Assembly: GCA_963853835.1 (NCBI GenBank)
Contig: OY970820.1
Span: forward strand, 24,183,873-24,247,872
Reading direction: 5' to 3'
DNA: 64,000 nt
From: Calendula officinalis
Lineage: Eukaryota; Streptophyta; Magnoliopsida; Asterales; Asteraceae
Positions 34,350-46,623 of this stretch are shown piece after piece. The notes below the pieces were generated by a model. That model was not told the DNA's origin. It ran no database searches and saw nothing but the letters and a program-made list of their open reading frames with translations. Made by a program: the position numbers and the translations under genes. Every line of letters starts with the position of its first letter. Within the stretch, counting starts at the first letter, position 1.

Positions 34350-36075
34350 CTAGCTACCAATATTTAGGTACTGCATGCCTATAGCGTGCGCATGTTTCTC
34401 ATGCTTTGGTCCAACTAGTGGTTTTGTCAACGGGTCAGCGACGTTGTCATCCGTTGGTATTTTCTTAATTATAATATCACCCTCTCTAACATACTCGCGT
34501 ATGAGGTGATATTTCCTGCGTACATGCCTGGTCTTTTGATGCTCTCTTGGTTCAACAGCTTGCGCTATTGCCCCACTGTTATCACAGAATATTTCGATGG
34601 GTCTAGAGATACTGGCAATAACTCTAAGATCCTCGATAAAATTCTTAAGCCACATGGCTTCTTTCCCAGCATCATTTGCGGCAATGTACTCAGCCTCTGT
34701 AGTCGAATATGCTATCGTATCTTGTTTCTGACTCTTCCAAGATATAGCTCCTCCGTTTAGCGTGAAGACAAATCCCGATTGAGATTTGTAATCGTCTATA
34801 TCGGTTTGGAAGCTTGCATCTGTGTAACCAGTTACACGCAATTCCTCCAACGAACCTCCAAAGACCAAGAAAATTTCTTTTGTCCTTCTCAAATACTTGA
34901 GAATGTTCTTGACAGCCACCCAATGGGGTTCACCGGGATTCTTTTGATATCTGCTCGTGAGACTTATGGAGTAAGCAATATCGGGCCTAGTACATAACAT
35001 GGCATACATGATTGATCCAATTGCCGAGGCATATGGTACCAAACTCATCCTAGCTATTTCCTTGCTAGATGTGGGACTCTGAGCTTTGCTCAGTGTAATG
35101 CCATGTGACATCGGAATGATTCCTCTCTTGGAATCACTCATACTGAATCTCTTCAGTACTTTGTCAATGTATGTACTTTGACTAAGTCCAATAAGCCGCC
35201 TAGATCTATCCCTATATATCTTTATACCTAGTATAAATGCGGCTTCTCCCAAGTCTCTCATCTGGAAACATTTACCTAACCAGGATTTTACTCCTTGTAA
35301 TGCTGGTATATCATTTCCTATAAGCAGTATGTCATCGACATACAAGACTAGGAAGATTACTACGCTCCCACTGAATTTTGTATAGACACACGCCTCGAAC
35401 TCACTCTTGACAAAACCAAATTCTTTGATTCTTTTGTCAAAGAGTAAGTTCCAACTTCTAGATGCTTGCTTCAATCCATAAATGGATTTTAGCAATTTAC
35501 ATACTTTATTGGGATTCTTTGGATCAGTAAAACCATCCGGTTGTATCATGAATACGTCCTCATTCAACTCCCCGTTAAGGAAGGCGGTTTTAACATCCAT
35601 CTGCCATATCTCATAGTCGTAATATGCTGATATCGCCATAAGAATTCTAATAGACTTAAGCATGGCGACTGGCGAGTAGGTTTCAGAATAATCCACACCG
35701 TGTGTTTGCGTGAAACCCTTCGCAACGAGTCGTGCTTTGTAAGTATGCACCTTTCCATCCATGTCGGTTTTCTTCTTGAAAACCCACTTGCATCCAACAG
35801 CACGAGACTGTGGTGGCAAGTCTGATAACACCCAAAATTGGTTGTCATACATGGATTGCATCTCTGCTTGCATAGCCTCGAGCCATCTTTCAGTCTCTAT
35901 GCCGTCAGCACTTCGCTGTAGGTTAATGGTTCTAGTAGGCTTCCATCATCTTCATCGATCATGAATCCAAGTTACCTATCTGGTTCTTGGCGTGGTCTAC
36001 TGGACCTACGCGGATTGCGTGTCTCTTCTTCCTCAACCGGTGGATCTGGTTGGGATTCAACAATTCTTTGTTGAA
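34350..36075 (-). pseudogene. Nested Copia reverse transcriptase and RNase H, unit A
   Basis: The open frame 34350-35873 (507 codons) holds RT motifs (GCKWVFKKK, QMDVKTAFLNGEL, KSIYGLKQASR) with an intact catalytic YVDD at 178-181, then RNase H (GYTDASFQTD, STTEAEYIAA, FCDNSGAI) to a natural end. A TAA and a frameshift lie just upstream (35874-36075). These defects are shared with unit B, so they predate the duplication. The domain itself looks catalytically complete, but it is cut off from the upstream polyprotein. Confidence 0.88.
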
Positions 36076-38238
36076 CTACTGGTTCGACTGAAGTCGTCGG
36101 TGATCTTCGTTCTCTTCAATTTCTTGAAGCTCTATTTCTTTTCTAGGAGTTTCAGTTCCTAGAAACTTCTCCACCAAGAAGACACCTTTCCGAGCAACAA
36201 AAACTTTGTTGTCTTCTTGATGATAGAAATAGTATCCTAAGGTTTCCCTTGGATATCCAACGAATATACACTTGTCTGACTTGGGGTTTAGTTTGTCTGT
36301 GAAGTTACGTCTAACGTATGCTTCACAACCCCAAATCTTGTGAAAAGATAATTTAGGTTTTCTCCCCGCCCAGTGCTCGAACGGAGTCTTTTCTACTGAC
36401 TTGGTCGGAACCCTATTCAGTGTGAATGTTGCAGTCTCGAGTGCATGTCCCCAAAATGATAGTGGTAGTGGGGCGCGACACATCATTGAACGTACCATGT
36501 CTAACAAAGTGCGATTCCTCCTTTCTAATACGCCATTCGTCTGAGGTGTATACGGAGGTGTGAGTTGTGAAACAATCCCACAATCCTTCAAATGATCGTC
36601 GAACTCTTGGCTCAAATATTCGCCTCCTCGGTCAGACCGAAGTGACTTAATTTTCTTGCCTAGTTGGTTCTCTACTTCCCTCTGATATTCTTCGAACTTG
36701 TCAAAGCTCTCACACTTTAGTCTCATAAGAAAGACATAACCATACCTACTGAAGTCGTCCGTAAAGGTAATGAAGTAGCGGTATCCTCATCTGGCTTCTA
36801 GAGTAAAGGGTCCACACACATCTGTGTGTATAATCCCTAACAACTCGCCTGCCCTTTCATTGTAGTGGTTGAAAGGGTCTTTTGTCATCTTGCCAGATAA
36901 ACAAGCTTCGCATATTGCATATGATTCCAAATCAAATGGCTCTAGAATTCCGTCATCGTGGAGCTTCTTAATGCGAGTCTCGTTTATATGACCTAAACGA
37001 CAATGCCAAAGATAAGTTTGATTCAAGTTACTCTTGGATCTTTTACTTGTATGATAAACGTCTCGTTCTATGTTATTTAGATTTAACGTGTATAGACCAT
37101 TATGAGAATTTGCGTTAAAATATAAAATGTCATCTTTTAAACACGAAATTGTTTTTCCATAAAACTCATAATAAAAACCACTGTCTATAAGTAAATCAAA
37201 AGAAATAACATTCTTAATAAGTCTAGGAACATAATAACAATCTTTAAGTTCCAAGACTCTTCCTGAAGGCAACTTGAGAAGATATGTTCCTACGGCTTCA
37301 GCTCTAACCTTGGAACCTTCGCCTACTCGTAGTTCAACATCCCCTCGCCCCAGCCTCCTGTTCTTCTTAAATCCCTGCAAATGATTGCAAATGTGATGAC
37401 CACATCCGGTAACCAATACCCATGATTCACTAGAAGTAACGAGACAATCAATCATAAAGATACCTGAATCGCTGACAAAGTCAGCGTCCAACAGCCCCAC
37501 GTCCGACGTGTGCTCGCAAATATCCTTGCTGCCACAAGTTGGGCAACACAAATCAGCAAAGTCATTCAACCAATCATAGAACTCATCCTGCTGAATCTCG
37601 GGGAGAGATTCTTCCTCCAGCCTTTGAACATCGCGTATACACAAGAGATTCTCGTGTAGACCTGCGACACTCAAATCAAAATTCCCGATCATACGTACTA
37701 CCTTGTCCTGATAGTACTGAGTGAGAGATCCAAACAAGAACAAGACTTGTTCATGCTCGTTTGATGTGCTAGTAACTAGGGTGAGACAATCTAGTAACCT
37801 CCTTATGTTGATAAGGTGGTCACTCAGTGGTTGATCATCTGTCATTTTCGACGAAATGATTTCTTGCAAAATGAACTGCTTGCTATCTTCAGTACTATCT
37901 TTAAACGTCTCCTCAAGATACTGGACAAACTCATAGCATGGTTTCTTACGTAGATTATCAGTAAACTCTGATAATGAAGTAAGAACAAGAATCGACATAA
38001 CTTGTGATTCATCTGCCAGATACTGATAATAAGCGTCAAGCTCATCATCCTGCGCATCTTGCCCTGGTTGTCCCTTGGGCGCCTCGTCTATCACGTACAG
38101 TAGATTATGTGCTTTTAGGTAACTCCTAAAATGCATCATCCAAACTTTGTAGTTTGGACCAGTAAGCTTCCATTTTCCAGTAATGAACTTTCGCGATTCG
38201 ATCGGTGAATAAAACGGAATTTCTGACAGTACAGACAT
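36076..38238 (-). pseudogene. Nested Copia gag, protease and integrase, unit A
   Basis: It starts at the ATG at 38238, directly after an AG. Gag (GPNYKVWMMHF) is followed by a Cys-rich patch (CCPTCGSKDIC) in place of a usual CCHC knuckle. The protease site reads V276-T-G, not D-T-G, so the catalytic Asp is lost in both units. Pre-integrase (LWHCRLGHINE) and integrase follow, with HTDVCGPF, SDRGGEYLSQ and LERRNRTLL keeping the D, D and E residues. A TGA near 36788, after FTLEAR, interrupts unit A only; unit B has Gly there. Confidence 0.88.
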
Positions 38239-38339
38239 CTATAAGAAAAACAATCAAACGGTTAGTAAGATTAGATAAAATAAATAACTTCTAACATTAT
38301 TACCTTTTAATAATAATAGTTAGACTAGGACCCATATTT

Positions 38340-38688
38340 CACGCCCTCTAATGCAAGGTTTGGGCACTTCCCATTAGAGCCACGCTATTTCTGGTAGGTA
38401 TAGCCATACTGATCGCCTCTAGACTAGAAACGATTCCTAGATCCTCGGGATATCAAGTTGAACAACAAACTTGTACATGTTTTAATCCCTCTAGTGCATT
38501 TTGGGTTGGGACTCCCGATTATTACCAAAATAGATCGTACCATCTAAGACAGTGTGATGCCTTGCGCCGGGACTCCCGATTATCACAAGACCCTACGCAC
38601 CCTAACACTCGCAATGATTTGAATCCACATCTAAGGTTCTTTCTCCTTACAATGTGAATATCGTTGAACAAGTGAGGTGTTCCATTAG
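38340..38688 (-). promoter_or_regulatory. Conserved structured leader of nested Copia, unit A
   Basis: Minus-strand counterpart of the TR-GAG leaders. P1 is at 38561-38589 (CTTGTG / CGCAAG), a second P1-type hairpin at 38499-38530 (TTTTGG / CCAAAA), P2 at 38414-38432 (CGTTTCTAG / CTAGAGGCG), P3 at 38398-38409 (GTAT / ATAC) and P4 at 38346-38379 (CTCTAATG / CATTAGAG). Stem bases differ from those in the TR-GAGs while pairing is kept. The P4 loop and the P1 apex are the same. Confidence 0.65.
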
Positions 38689-39415
38689 ATGGTTCCCTAA
38701 CAAACCTTGGACGCCACCACCGTGCCCATACCATACCGCACCACCGAACCCCATAGCTGGCCTTCTCGGCCCGCGCCCACAGCACCCATCCCAATAGTAG
38801 CAGGCGCTATACACGCCTGCCCCATATCCCATGCACGGCCCGCCCATGACCCCTACGGATTTGGATATGGCTTTCAACATGATGCATCTCAATCCACTGG
38901 AAAACTCGTGGTACATGGACACCGGCTCCACATCTCATGTTGCAAACAACGAGGGTAACTTTTCTCATTTCTTTTCTTTAAGTAAATCGCATTTGATTTT
39001 AGTTGGTAGTGGCAAAAGTGTTCCCGTTACGGGTATTTGCTCTACATCCCTTCCCTTCCCTAACCGTACCTACTACTTAAATCATATTCATCATGTTCCT
39101 CAAATAATTAAAAATCTTATTTCTGTACTTAAATTTACCCGCACTAATAATGTTTCCGTTGAATTTGACCCGTTCGGTTTTTCCGTGAAGGACTTAAATA
39201 CAGGGAAACAGGTTACCAGATGCAACAACACCGGTGATCTTTATCCATTCACTCCTACCTCTTCCGCCCGCACCAACCCTATCGCTCTCCACACTGCTTC
39301 TTCATCAACTTGGCACAACCGTCTCGGCCATCCGGGATCTTCTATTTTTAGTTTTCTTAGCAATAAAAATTTCCTTCCAAATAAACTTAGTGTAGGAAAA
39401 CCTTGTAGAATTCAC
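38689..39415 (+). pseudogene. Host Copia protease fragment, unit B
   Basis: It repeats 32404-33130, including the in-frame stop before the PMHGPP region and the protease DTGSTSH site near 38918. It has no gag or integrase of its own. Confidence 0.85.
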
Positions 39416-40077
39416 ATGGCGGAACTTGAATACCACATTACTGGATCTCTACTAATCAATGAGGTCACGAGAAAGTGAAGAAGATGAATGTTACCTTTAG
39501 ATTGCTAAAGAAGTGATCCACCTCTACTGCACCACCTGGACACGCTGCAAGACCGCGTTGTACCAACAAAGCAACACACTAGAACTCGTGTGTGTGTGTT
39601 CGTCGACCCCAAAAAGCCGAAGAACCCTATGGGGTTCTTCCTTCGTTCGATCGACCGAAAGAGAGAGGAAGGGTGTAGGGTTTTGAGTGTGTAAAGTGAT
39701 GAGCCTCTAAACGCTTACACAAGCCCTTTATTTATAAGGCTAGATATTACGGTTTAGTCCTTGGAGTTTAATTATGATTAATCTCATAATTAAACTTCCT
39801 ATTAACACTTTAAACCCTTGGACTTTTACTAGTTAATTAATCAACTATTAATTAACTGTCCGTTAAATACTTAACCTAATATTTAACCATCCTCATAAAT
39901 AATAATTAATTTATTATCATTTATTCTCTTCTCTATAATTAACTTAACTAGTTAATTATTCCACACAACTTACTTTATTCGGTTGTCCATTATTGGGTGT
40001 GTAGTGTTGTGACCCTTTAGTGTCTTATAACATTGGACACAGTGACACGTGTACTTATCTGTGCACATAAATCGTCG
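39416..40077 (-). repeat. 3' LTR of nested Copia, unit B, truncated
   Basis: It matches 33131-33793 and carries the same ~316-bp deletion at its start. Confidence 0.75.
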
Positions 40078-40633
40078 AGCGGCCATGAAATATCTCTTCT
40101 AGTTAAAGAAGGTGCAAATTCCATCTTGACATTTGCGTTATCTTGCCCACGACTTCCGCTGTCTTAGTCAAGTTCCTTATAATCACCCTTTTACGGTGTG
40201 ATGGTAGATAAATGCTAAAGATCAGAAGTCATCGTGTCTCAAACCAAAATGTCTCAGGTCAGAGGACATCTACTCGAAATTACTCATGCTTGGGCTCCAT
40301 GAAGTAATATCGATCTTTTGGTCACGTCTAATGTTTAGCAAACTCTGTAAACATCTATGAATATTTATTTTAACAACTCTTGTTTCTCTATTCAATAACT
40401 ATGAAATAGATAAATATTCATAATGGTATTAACTCTTGAATCTAGCTCCCACTAAATTCAAGCAACCACAGACAATTTAGATACTCAAAAACTTTGTGTA
40501 TCAATAATAGGTTTAAAACATGTTAAGAATAGACAATGTGAAAATATTACGTAGAACCTTCTATTTCAATCCCACGAAATGTTATTACATAATGTAGCGA
40601 TTTCAAATATATCTATGAATCTAATCAAAAATA

Positions 40634-42359
40634 CTAGCTACCAATATTTAGGTACTGCATGCCTATAGCGTGCGCATGTTTCTCATGCTTTGGTCCAACT
40701 AGTGGTTTTGTCAACGGGTCAGCGACGTTGTCATCCGTTGGTATTTTCTTAATTATAATATCACCCTCTCTAACATACTCGCGTATGAGGTGATATTTCC
40801 TGCGTACATGCCTGGTCTTTTGATGCTCTCTTGGTTCAACAGCTTGCGCTATTGCCCCACTGTTATCACAGAATATTTCGATGGGTCTAGAGATACTGGC
40901 AATAACTCTAAGATCCTCGATAAAATTCTTAAGCCACATGGCTTCTTTCCCAGCATCATTTGCGTCAATGTACTCAGCCTCTGTAGTCGAATATGCTATC
41001 GTATCTTGTTTCTGACTCTTCCAAGATATAGCTCCTCCGTTTAGCGTGAAGACAAATCCCGATTGAGATTTGTAATCGTCTATATCGGTTTGGAAGCTTG
41101 CATCTGTGTAACCAGTTACACGCAATTCCTCCAACGAACCTCCAAAGACCAAGAAAATTTCTTTTGTCCTTCTCAAATACTTGAGAATGTTCTTGACAGC
41201 CACCCAATGGGGTTCACCGGGATTCTTTTGATATCTGCTCGTGAGACTTATGGAGTAAGCAATATCGGGCCTAGTACATAACATGGCATACATGATTGAT
41301 CCAATTGCCGAGGCATATGGTACCAAACTCATCCTAGCTATTTCCTTGCTAGATGTGGGACTCTGAGCTTTGCTCAGTGTAATGCCATGTGACATCGGAA
41401 TGATTCCTCTCTTGGAATCACTCATACTGAATCTCTTCAGTACTTTGTCAATGTATGTACTTTGACTAAGTCCAATAAGCCGCCTAGATCTATCCCTATA
41501 TATCTTTATACCTAGTATAAATGCGGCTTCTCCCAAGTCTCTCATCTGGAAACATTTACCTAACCAGGATTTTACTCCTTGTAATGCTGGTATATCATTT
41601 CCTATAAGCAGTATGTCATCGACATACAAGACTAGGAAGATTACTACGCTCCCACTGAATTTTGTATAGACACACGCCTCGAACTCACTCTTGAGAAAAC
41701 CAAATTCTTTGATTCTTTTGTCAAAGAGTAAGTTCCAACTTCTAGATGCTTGCTTCAATCCATAAATGGATTTTAGCAATTTACATACTTTATTGGGATT
41801 CTTTGGATCAGTAAAACCATCCGGTTGTATCATGAATACGTCCTCATTCAACTCCCCGTTAAGGAAGGTGGTTTTAACATCCATCTGCCATATCTCATAG
41901 TCGTAATATGCTGATATCGCCATAAGAATTCTAATAGACTTAAGCATGGGGACTGGCGAGTAGGTTTCAGAATAATCCACACCGTGTGTTTGCGTGAAAC
42001 CCTTCGCAACGAGTCGTGCTTTGTAAGTATGCACCTTTCCATCCATGTCGGTTTTCTTCTTGAAAACCCACTTGCATCCAACAGCACGAGACTGTGGTGG
42101 CAAGTCTGATAACACCCAAAATTGGTTGTCATACATGGATTGCATCTCTGCTTGCATAGCCTCGAGCCATCTTTCAGTCTCTATGCCGTCAGCACTTCGC
42201 TGTAGGTTAATGGTTCTAGTAGGCTTCCATCATCTTCATCGATCATGAATCCAAGTTACCTATCTGGTTCTTGGCGTGGTCTACTGGACCTACGCGGATT
42301 GCGTGTCTCTTCTTCCTCAACCGGTGGATCTGGTTGGGATTCAACAATTCTTTGTTGAA
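40634..42359 (-). pseudogene. Nested Copia reverse transcriptase and RNase H, unit B
   Basis: A 507-codon open frame (40634-42157) like that of unit A, with YVDD intact and four visible amino-acid differences (SPVP, KTTF, GFLK, YIDA). The upstream stop and frameshift are shared with unit A. Confidence 0.88.
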
Positions 42360-44522
42360 CTACTGGTTCGACTGAAGTCGTCGGTGATCTTCGTTCTCTT
42401 CAATTTCTTGAAGCTCTATTTCTTTTCTAGGAGTTTCAGTTCCTAGAAACTTCTCCACCAAGAAGACACCTTTCCGAGCAACAAAAACTTTGTTGTCTTC
42501 TTGATGATAGAAATAGTATCCTAAGGTTTCCCTTGGATATCCAACGAATATACACTTGTCTGACTTGGGGTTTAGTTTGTCTGTGAAGTTACGTCTAACG
42601 TATGCTTCACAACCCCAAATCTTGTGAAAAGATAATTTAGGTTTTCTCCCCGCCCAGTGCTCGAACGGAGTCTTTTCTACTGACTTGGTCGGAACCCTAT
42701 TCAGTGTGAATGTTGCAGTCTCGAGTGCATGTCCCCAAAATGATAGTGGTAGTGGGGCGCGACACATCATTGAACGTACCATGTCTAACAAAGTGTGATT
42801 CCTCCTTTATGATACGCCATTCATCTGAGGTGTATACGGAGGTGTGAGTTGTGAAACAATCCCACAATCCTTCAAATGATCGTCGAACTCTTGGCTCAAA
42901 TATTCGCCTCCTCGGTCAGACCGAAGTGACTTAATTTTCTTGCCTAGTTGGTTCTCTACTTCCCTCTGATATTCTTCGAACTTGTCAAAGCTCTCACACT
43001 TTAGTCTCATAAGAAAGACATAACCATACCTACTGAAGTCGTCAGTAAAGGTAATGAAGTAGCGGTATCCTCCTCTGGCTTCTAGAGTAAAGGGTCCACA
43101 CACATCTGTGTGTATAATCCCTAACAACTCGCCTGCCCTTTCATTGTAGTGGTTGAAAGGGTCTTTTGTCATCTTGCCAGATAAACAAGCTTCGCATATT
43201 TCATATGATTCCAAATCAAATGGCTCTAGAATTCCATCATCGTGGAGCTTCTTAATGCGAGTCTCGTTTATATGACCTAAACGACAATGCCAAAGATAAG
43301 TTTGATTCAAGTTACTCTTGGATCTTTTACTTGTATGATAAACGTCTCGTTCTATGTTATTTAGATTTAACGTGTATAGACCATTATGAGAATTTGCGTT
43401 AAAATATAAAATGTCATCTTTTAAACACGAAATTGTTTTTCCATAAAACTCATAATAAAAACCACTGTCTATAAGTAAATCAAAAGAAATAACATTCTTA
43501 ATAAGTCTAGGAACATAATAACAATCTTTAAGTTCCAAGACTCTTCCTGAAGGCAACTTGAGAAGATATGTTCCTACGGCTTCAGCTCTAACCTTGGAAC
43601 CTTCGCCTACTCGTAGTTCAACATCCCCTCGCCCCAGCCTCCTGTTCTTCTTAAATCCCTGCAAATGATTGCAAATGTGATGACCACATCCGGTAACCAA
43701 TACCCATGATTCACTAGAAGTAACGAGACAATCAATCATAAAGATACCTGAATCGCTGACAAAGTCAGCGTCCAACAGCCCCACGTCCGACGTGTGCTCG
43801 CAAATATCCTTGCTGCCACAAGTTGGGCAACACAAATCAGCAAAGTCATTCAACCAATCATAGAACTCATCCTGCTGAATCTCGGGGAGAGATTCTTCCT
43901 CCAGCCTTTGAACATCGCGTATACACAAGAGATTCTCGTGTAGACCTGCGACACTCAAATCAAAATTCCCGATCATACGTACTACCTTGTCCTGATAGTA
44001 CTGAGTGAGAGATCCAAACAAGAACAAGACTTGTTCATGCTCGTTTGATGTGCTAGTAACTAGGGTGAGACAATCTAGTAACCTCCTTATGTTGATAAGG
44101 TGGTCACTCAGTGGTTGATCATCTGTCATTTTCGACGAAATGATTTCTTGCAAAATGAACTGCTTGCTATCTTCAGTACTATCTTTAAACGTCTCCTCAA
44201 GATACTGGACAAACTCATAGCATGGTTTCTTACGTAGATTATCAGTAAACTCTGATAATGAAGTAAGAACAAGAATCGACATAACTTGTGATTCATCTGC
44301 CAGATACTGATAATAAGCGTCAAGCTCATCATCCTGCGCATCTTGCCCTGGTTGTCCCTTGGGCGCCTCGTCTATCACGTACAGTAGATTATGTGCTTTT
44401 AGGTAACTCCTAAAATGCATCCTCCAAACTTTGTAGTTTGGACCAGTAAGCTTCCATTTTCCAGTAATGAACTTTCGCGATTCGATCGGTGAATAAAACG
44501 GAATTTCTGACAGTACAGACAT
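42360..44522 (-). pseudogene. Nested Copia gag, protease and integrase, unit B
   Basis: It is open from 44522 to 42807 (571 codons), then TAA. Unit A reads VLERRN at this point and unit B reads VS, stop, RRN, so the third catalytic residue (Glu) of integrase is the one lost. The protease carries the same V-T-G change as unit A. Confidence 0.88.
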
Positions 44523-44623
44523 CTATAAGAAAAACAAACAAACGGTTAGTAAGATTAGATAAAATAAATAACTTCTAACATTATTACCTTTTAATAATAA
44601 TAGTTAGACTAGGACCCATATTT

Positions 44624-44972
44624 CACGCCCTCTAATGCAAGGTTTGGGCACTTCCCATTAGAGCCACGCTATTTCTGGTAGGTATAGCCATACTGATCGC
44701 CTCTAGACTAGAAACGATTCCTAGATCCTCGGGATATCAAGTTGAACAACAAACTTGTACATGTTTTAATCCCTCTAGTGCATTTTGGGTTGGGACTCCC
44801 GATTATTACCAAAATAGATCGTACCATCTAAGACAGTGTGATGCCTTGCGCCGGGACTCCCGATTATCACAAGACCCTACGCACCCTAACACTCGCAATG
44901 ATTTGAATCCACATCTAAGGTTCTTTCTCCTTACAATGTGAATATCGTTGAACAAGTGAGGTGTTCCATTAG
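44624..44972 (-). promoter_or_regulatory. Conserved structured leader of nested Copia, unit B
   Basis: Copy of 38340-38688 with the same hairpins. It is not independent evidence, because it arose with the tandem duplication. Confidence 0.6.
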
Positions 44973-45699
44973 ATGGTTCCCTAACAAACCTTGGACGCCA
45001 CCACCGTGCCCATACCCTACCGCACCACCGAACCCCATAGCTGGCCTTCTCGGCCCGCGCCCACAGCACCCATCCCAATAGTAGCAGGCGCTATACACGC
45101 CTGCCCCATATCCCATGCACGGCCCGCCCATGACCCCTACGGATTTGGATATGGCTTTCAACACGATGCATCTCAATCCACTGGAAAACTCGTGGTACAT
45201 GGACACCGGCTCCACATCTCATGTTGCAAACAACGAGGGTAACTTTTCTCATTTCTTTTCTTTAAGTAAATCGCATTTGATTTTAGTTGGTAGTGGCAAA
45301 AGTGTTCCCGTTACGGGTATTTTCTCTACATCCCTTCCCTTCCCTAACCGTACCTACTACTTAAATCATATTCATCATGTTCCTCAAATAATTAAAAATC
45401 TTATTTCTGTACTTAAATTTACCCGCACTAATAATGTTTCCGTTGAATTTGACCCGTTCGGTTTTTCCGTGAAGGACTTAAATACAGGGAAACAGGTTAC
45501 CAGATGCAACAACACCGTTGATCTTTATCCATTCACTCCTACCTCATCCGCCCGCACCAACCCTATCGCTCTCCACACTGCTTCTTCATCAACTTGGCAC
45601 AACCGTCTCGGCCATCCGGGATCTTCTATTTTTAGTTTTCTTAGCAATAAAAATTTCCTTCCAAATAAACTTAGTGTAGGAAAACCTTGTAGTATTCAC
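44973..45699 (+). pseudogene. Host Copia protease fragment, unit C
   Basis: Third copy of the 32404-33130 segment, with DTGSTSH near 45202 and small differences (GIFST for GICST, NTVDL for NTGDL). Confidence 0.85.
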
Positions 45700-46362
45700 A
45701 TGGCGGAACTTGAATACCACATTACTGGATCTCTACTAATCAATGAGGTCACGAGAAAGTGAAGAAGATGAATGTTACCTTTAGATTGCTAAAGAAGTGA
45801 TCCACCTCTACTGCACCACCTGGACACGCTGCAAGACCGCGTTGTACCAACAAAGCAACACACTAGAACTCGTGTGTGTGTGTTCGTCGACCCCAAAAAG
45901 CCGAAGAACCCTATGGGGTTCTTCCTTCGTTCGATCGGCCGAAAGAGAGAGGAAGGGTGTAGGGTTTTGAGTGTGTAAAGTGATGAGCCTCTAAACCCTT
46001 ACACAAGCCCTTTATTTATAAGGCTAGATGTTTCGATTTAGTCCTTGGAGTTTAATTATGATTAATCTCATAATTAAACTTCCTATTAACACTTTAAACC
46101 CTTGGACTTTTACTAGTTAATTAATCAACTATTAATTAACTGTCCGTTAAATACTTAACCTAATATTTAACCATCCTCATAACTAATAATTAACTTATTA
46201 TCATTTATCCTCTTCTCTATAATTAACTTAACTAGTTAATTATTCCACACAAATTACTTTATTCGGTTGTCTATTATTGGGTGTGTAGTGGTGTGACCCT
46301 TTAGTGTCTTATAACATTGGACACAGTGACACGTGTACTTATCTGTGCACATAAATCCTTCA
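45700..46362 (-). repeat. 3' LTR of nested Copia, unit C, intact start
   Basis: On the minus strand it begins TGAAGGATTTATGTGCAC at 46362, nearly the same as the LTR start of TR-GAG 2, directly after the polypurine tract. Confidence 0.8.
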
Positions 46363-46376
46363 GACTCCCACTTGTG
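46363..46376 (-). other. Polypurine tract of nested Copia
   Basis: On the minus strand CACAAGTGGGAGTC precedes the LTR start and is the same as in both TR-GAG elements. It is lost from units A and B. Confidence 0.75.
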
Positions 46377-46398
46377 CAAGTTAAGTAACACTTTCTGA

Positions 46399-46623
46399 TC
46401 ATCGTTGGCCTAAAGCGGTCCCTAGCCAGACATTTAGGATAACCAGGTCATAAGAACTCTTACATCCAGAGATAATATTCATAAAATGAATAACACTAAC
46501 AGATTTTCCTTTCGCATCATGATATTTCTTAATTTGAGTAATAGGCATGGAGCAGGGATCTTGTTCTATATACTCGAATTTTATCGACTCTGATTTCGAC
46601 TTTCTGTAGTAACGGATTACCAA
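46399..46623 (-). other. Unrecognised 74-codon ORF in nested Copia 3' region
   Basis: It lies between RNase H and the LTR and starts MVIRYYRKSKSE. No family was recognised. It survives only in unit C, and could be a chance frame or an extra ORF of this Copia group. Confidence 0.25.

Larger units (their letters stand above)
32404..38688. repeat. Tandem unit A (~6285 bp)
   Basis: It comprises host Copia protease sequence (32404-33130, +) and a minus-strand Copia lacking its 5' LTR (33131-38688). It is repeated almost exactly at 38689-44972. The junction between units joins the nested Copia leader (ttccattag) to host gag sequence (ATGGTTCCC) with at most a 2-base overlap. Confidence 0.92.
38689..44972. 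repeat. Tandem unit B (~6284 bp)
   Basis: Near-identical copy of 32404-38688. Differences are few and scattered, for example in the RNase H (AAND against DAND) and the integrase (sense against stop). Confidence 0.92.
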
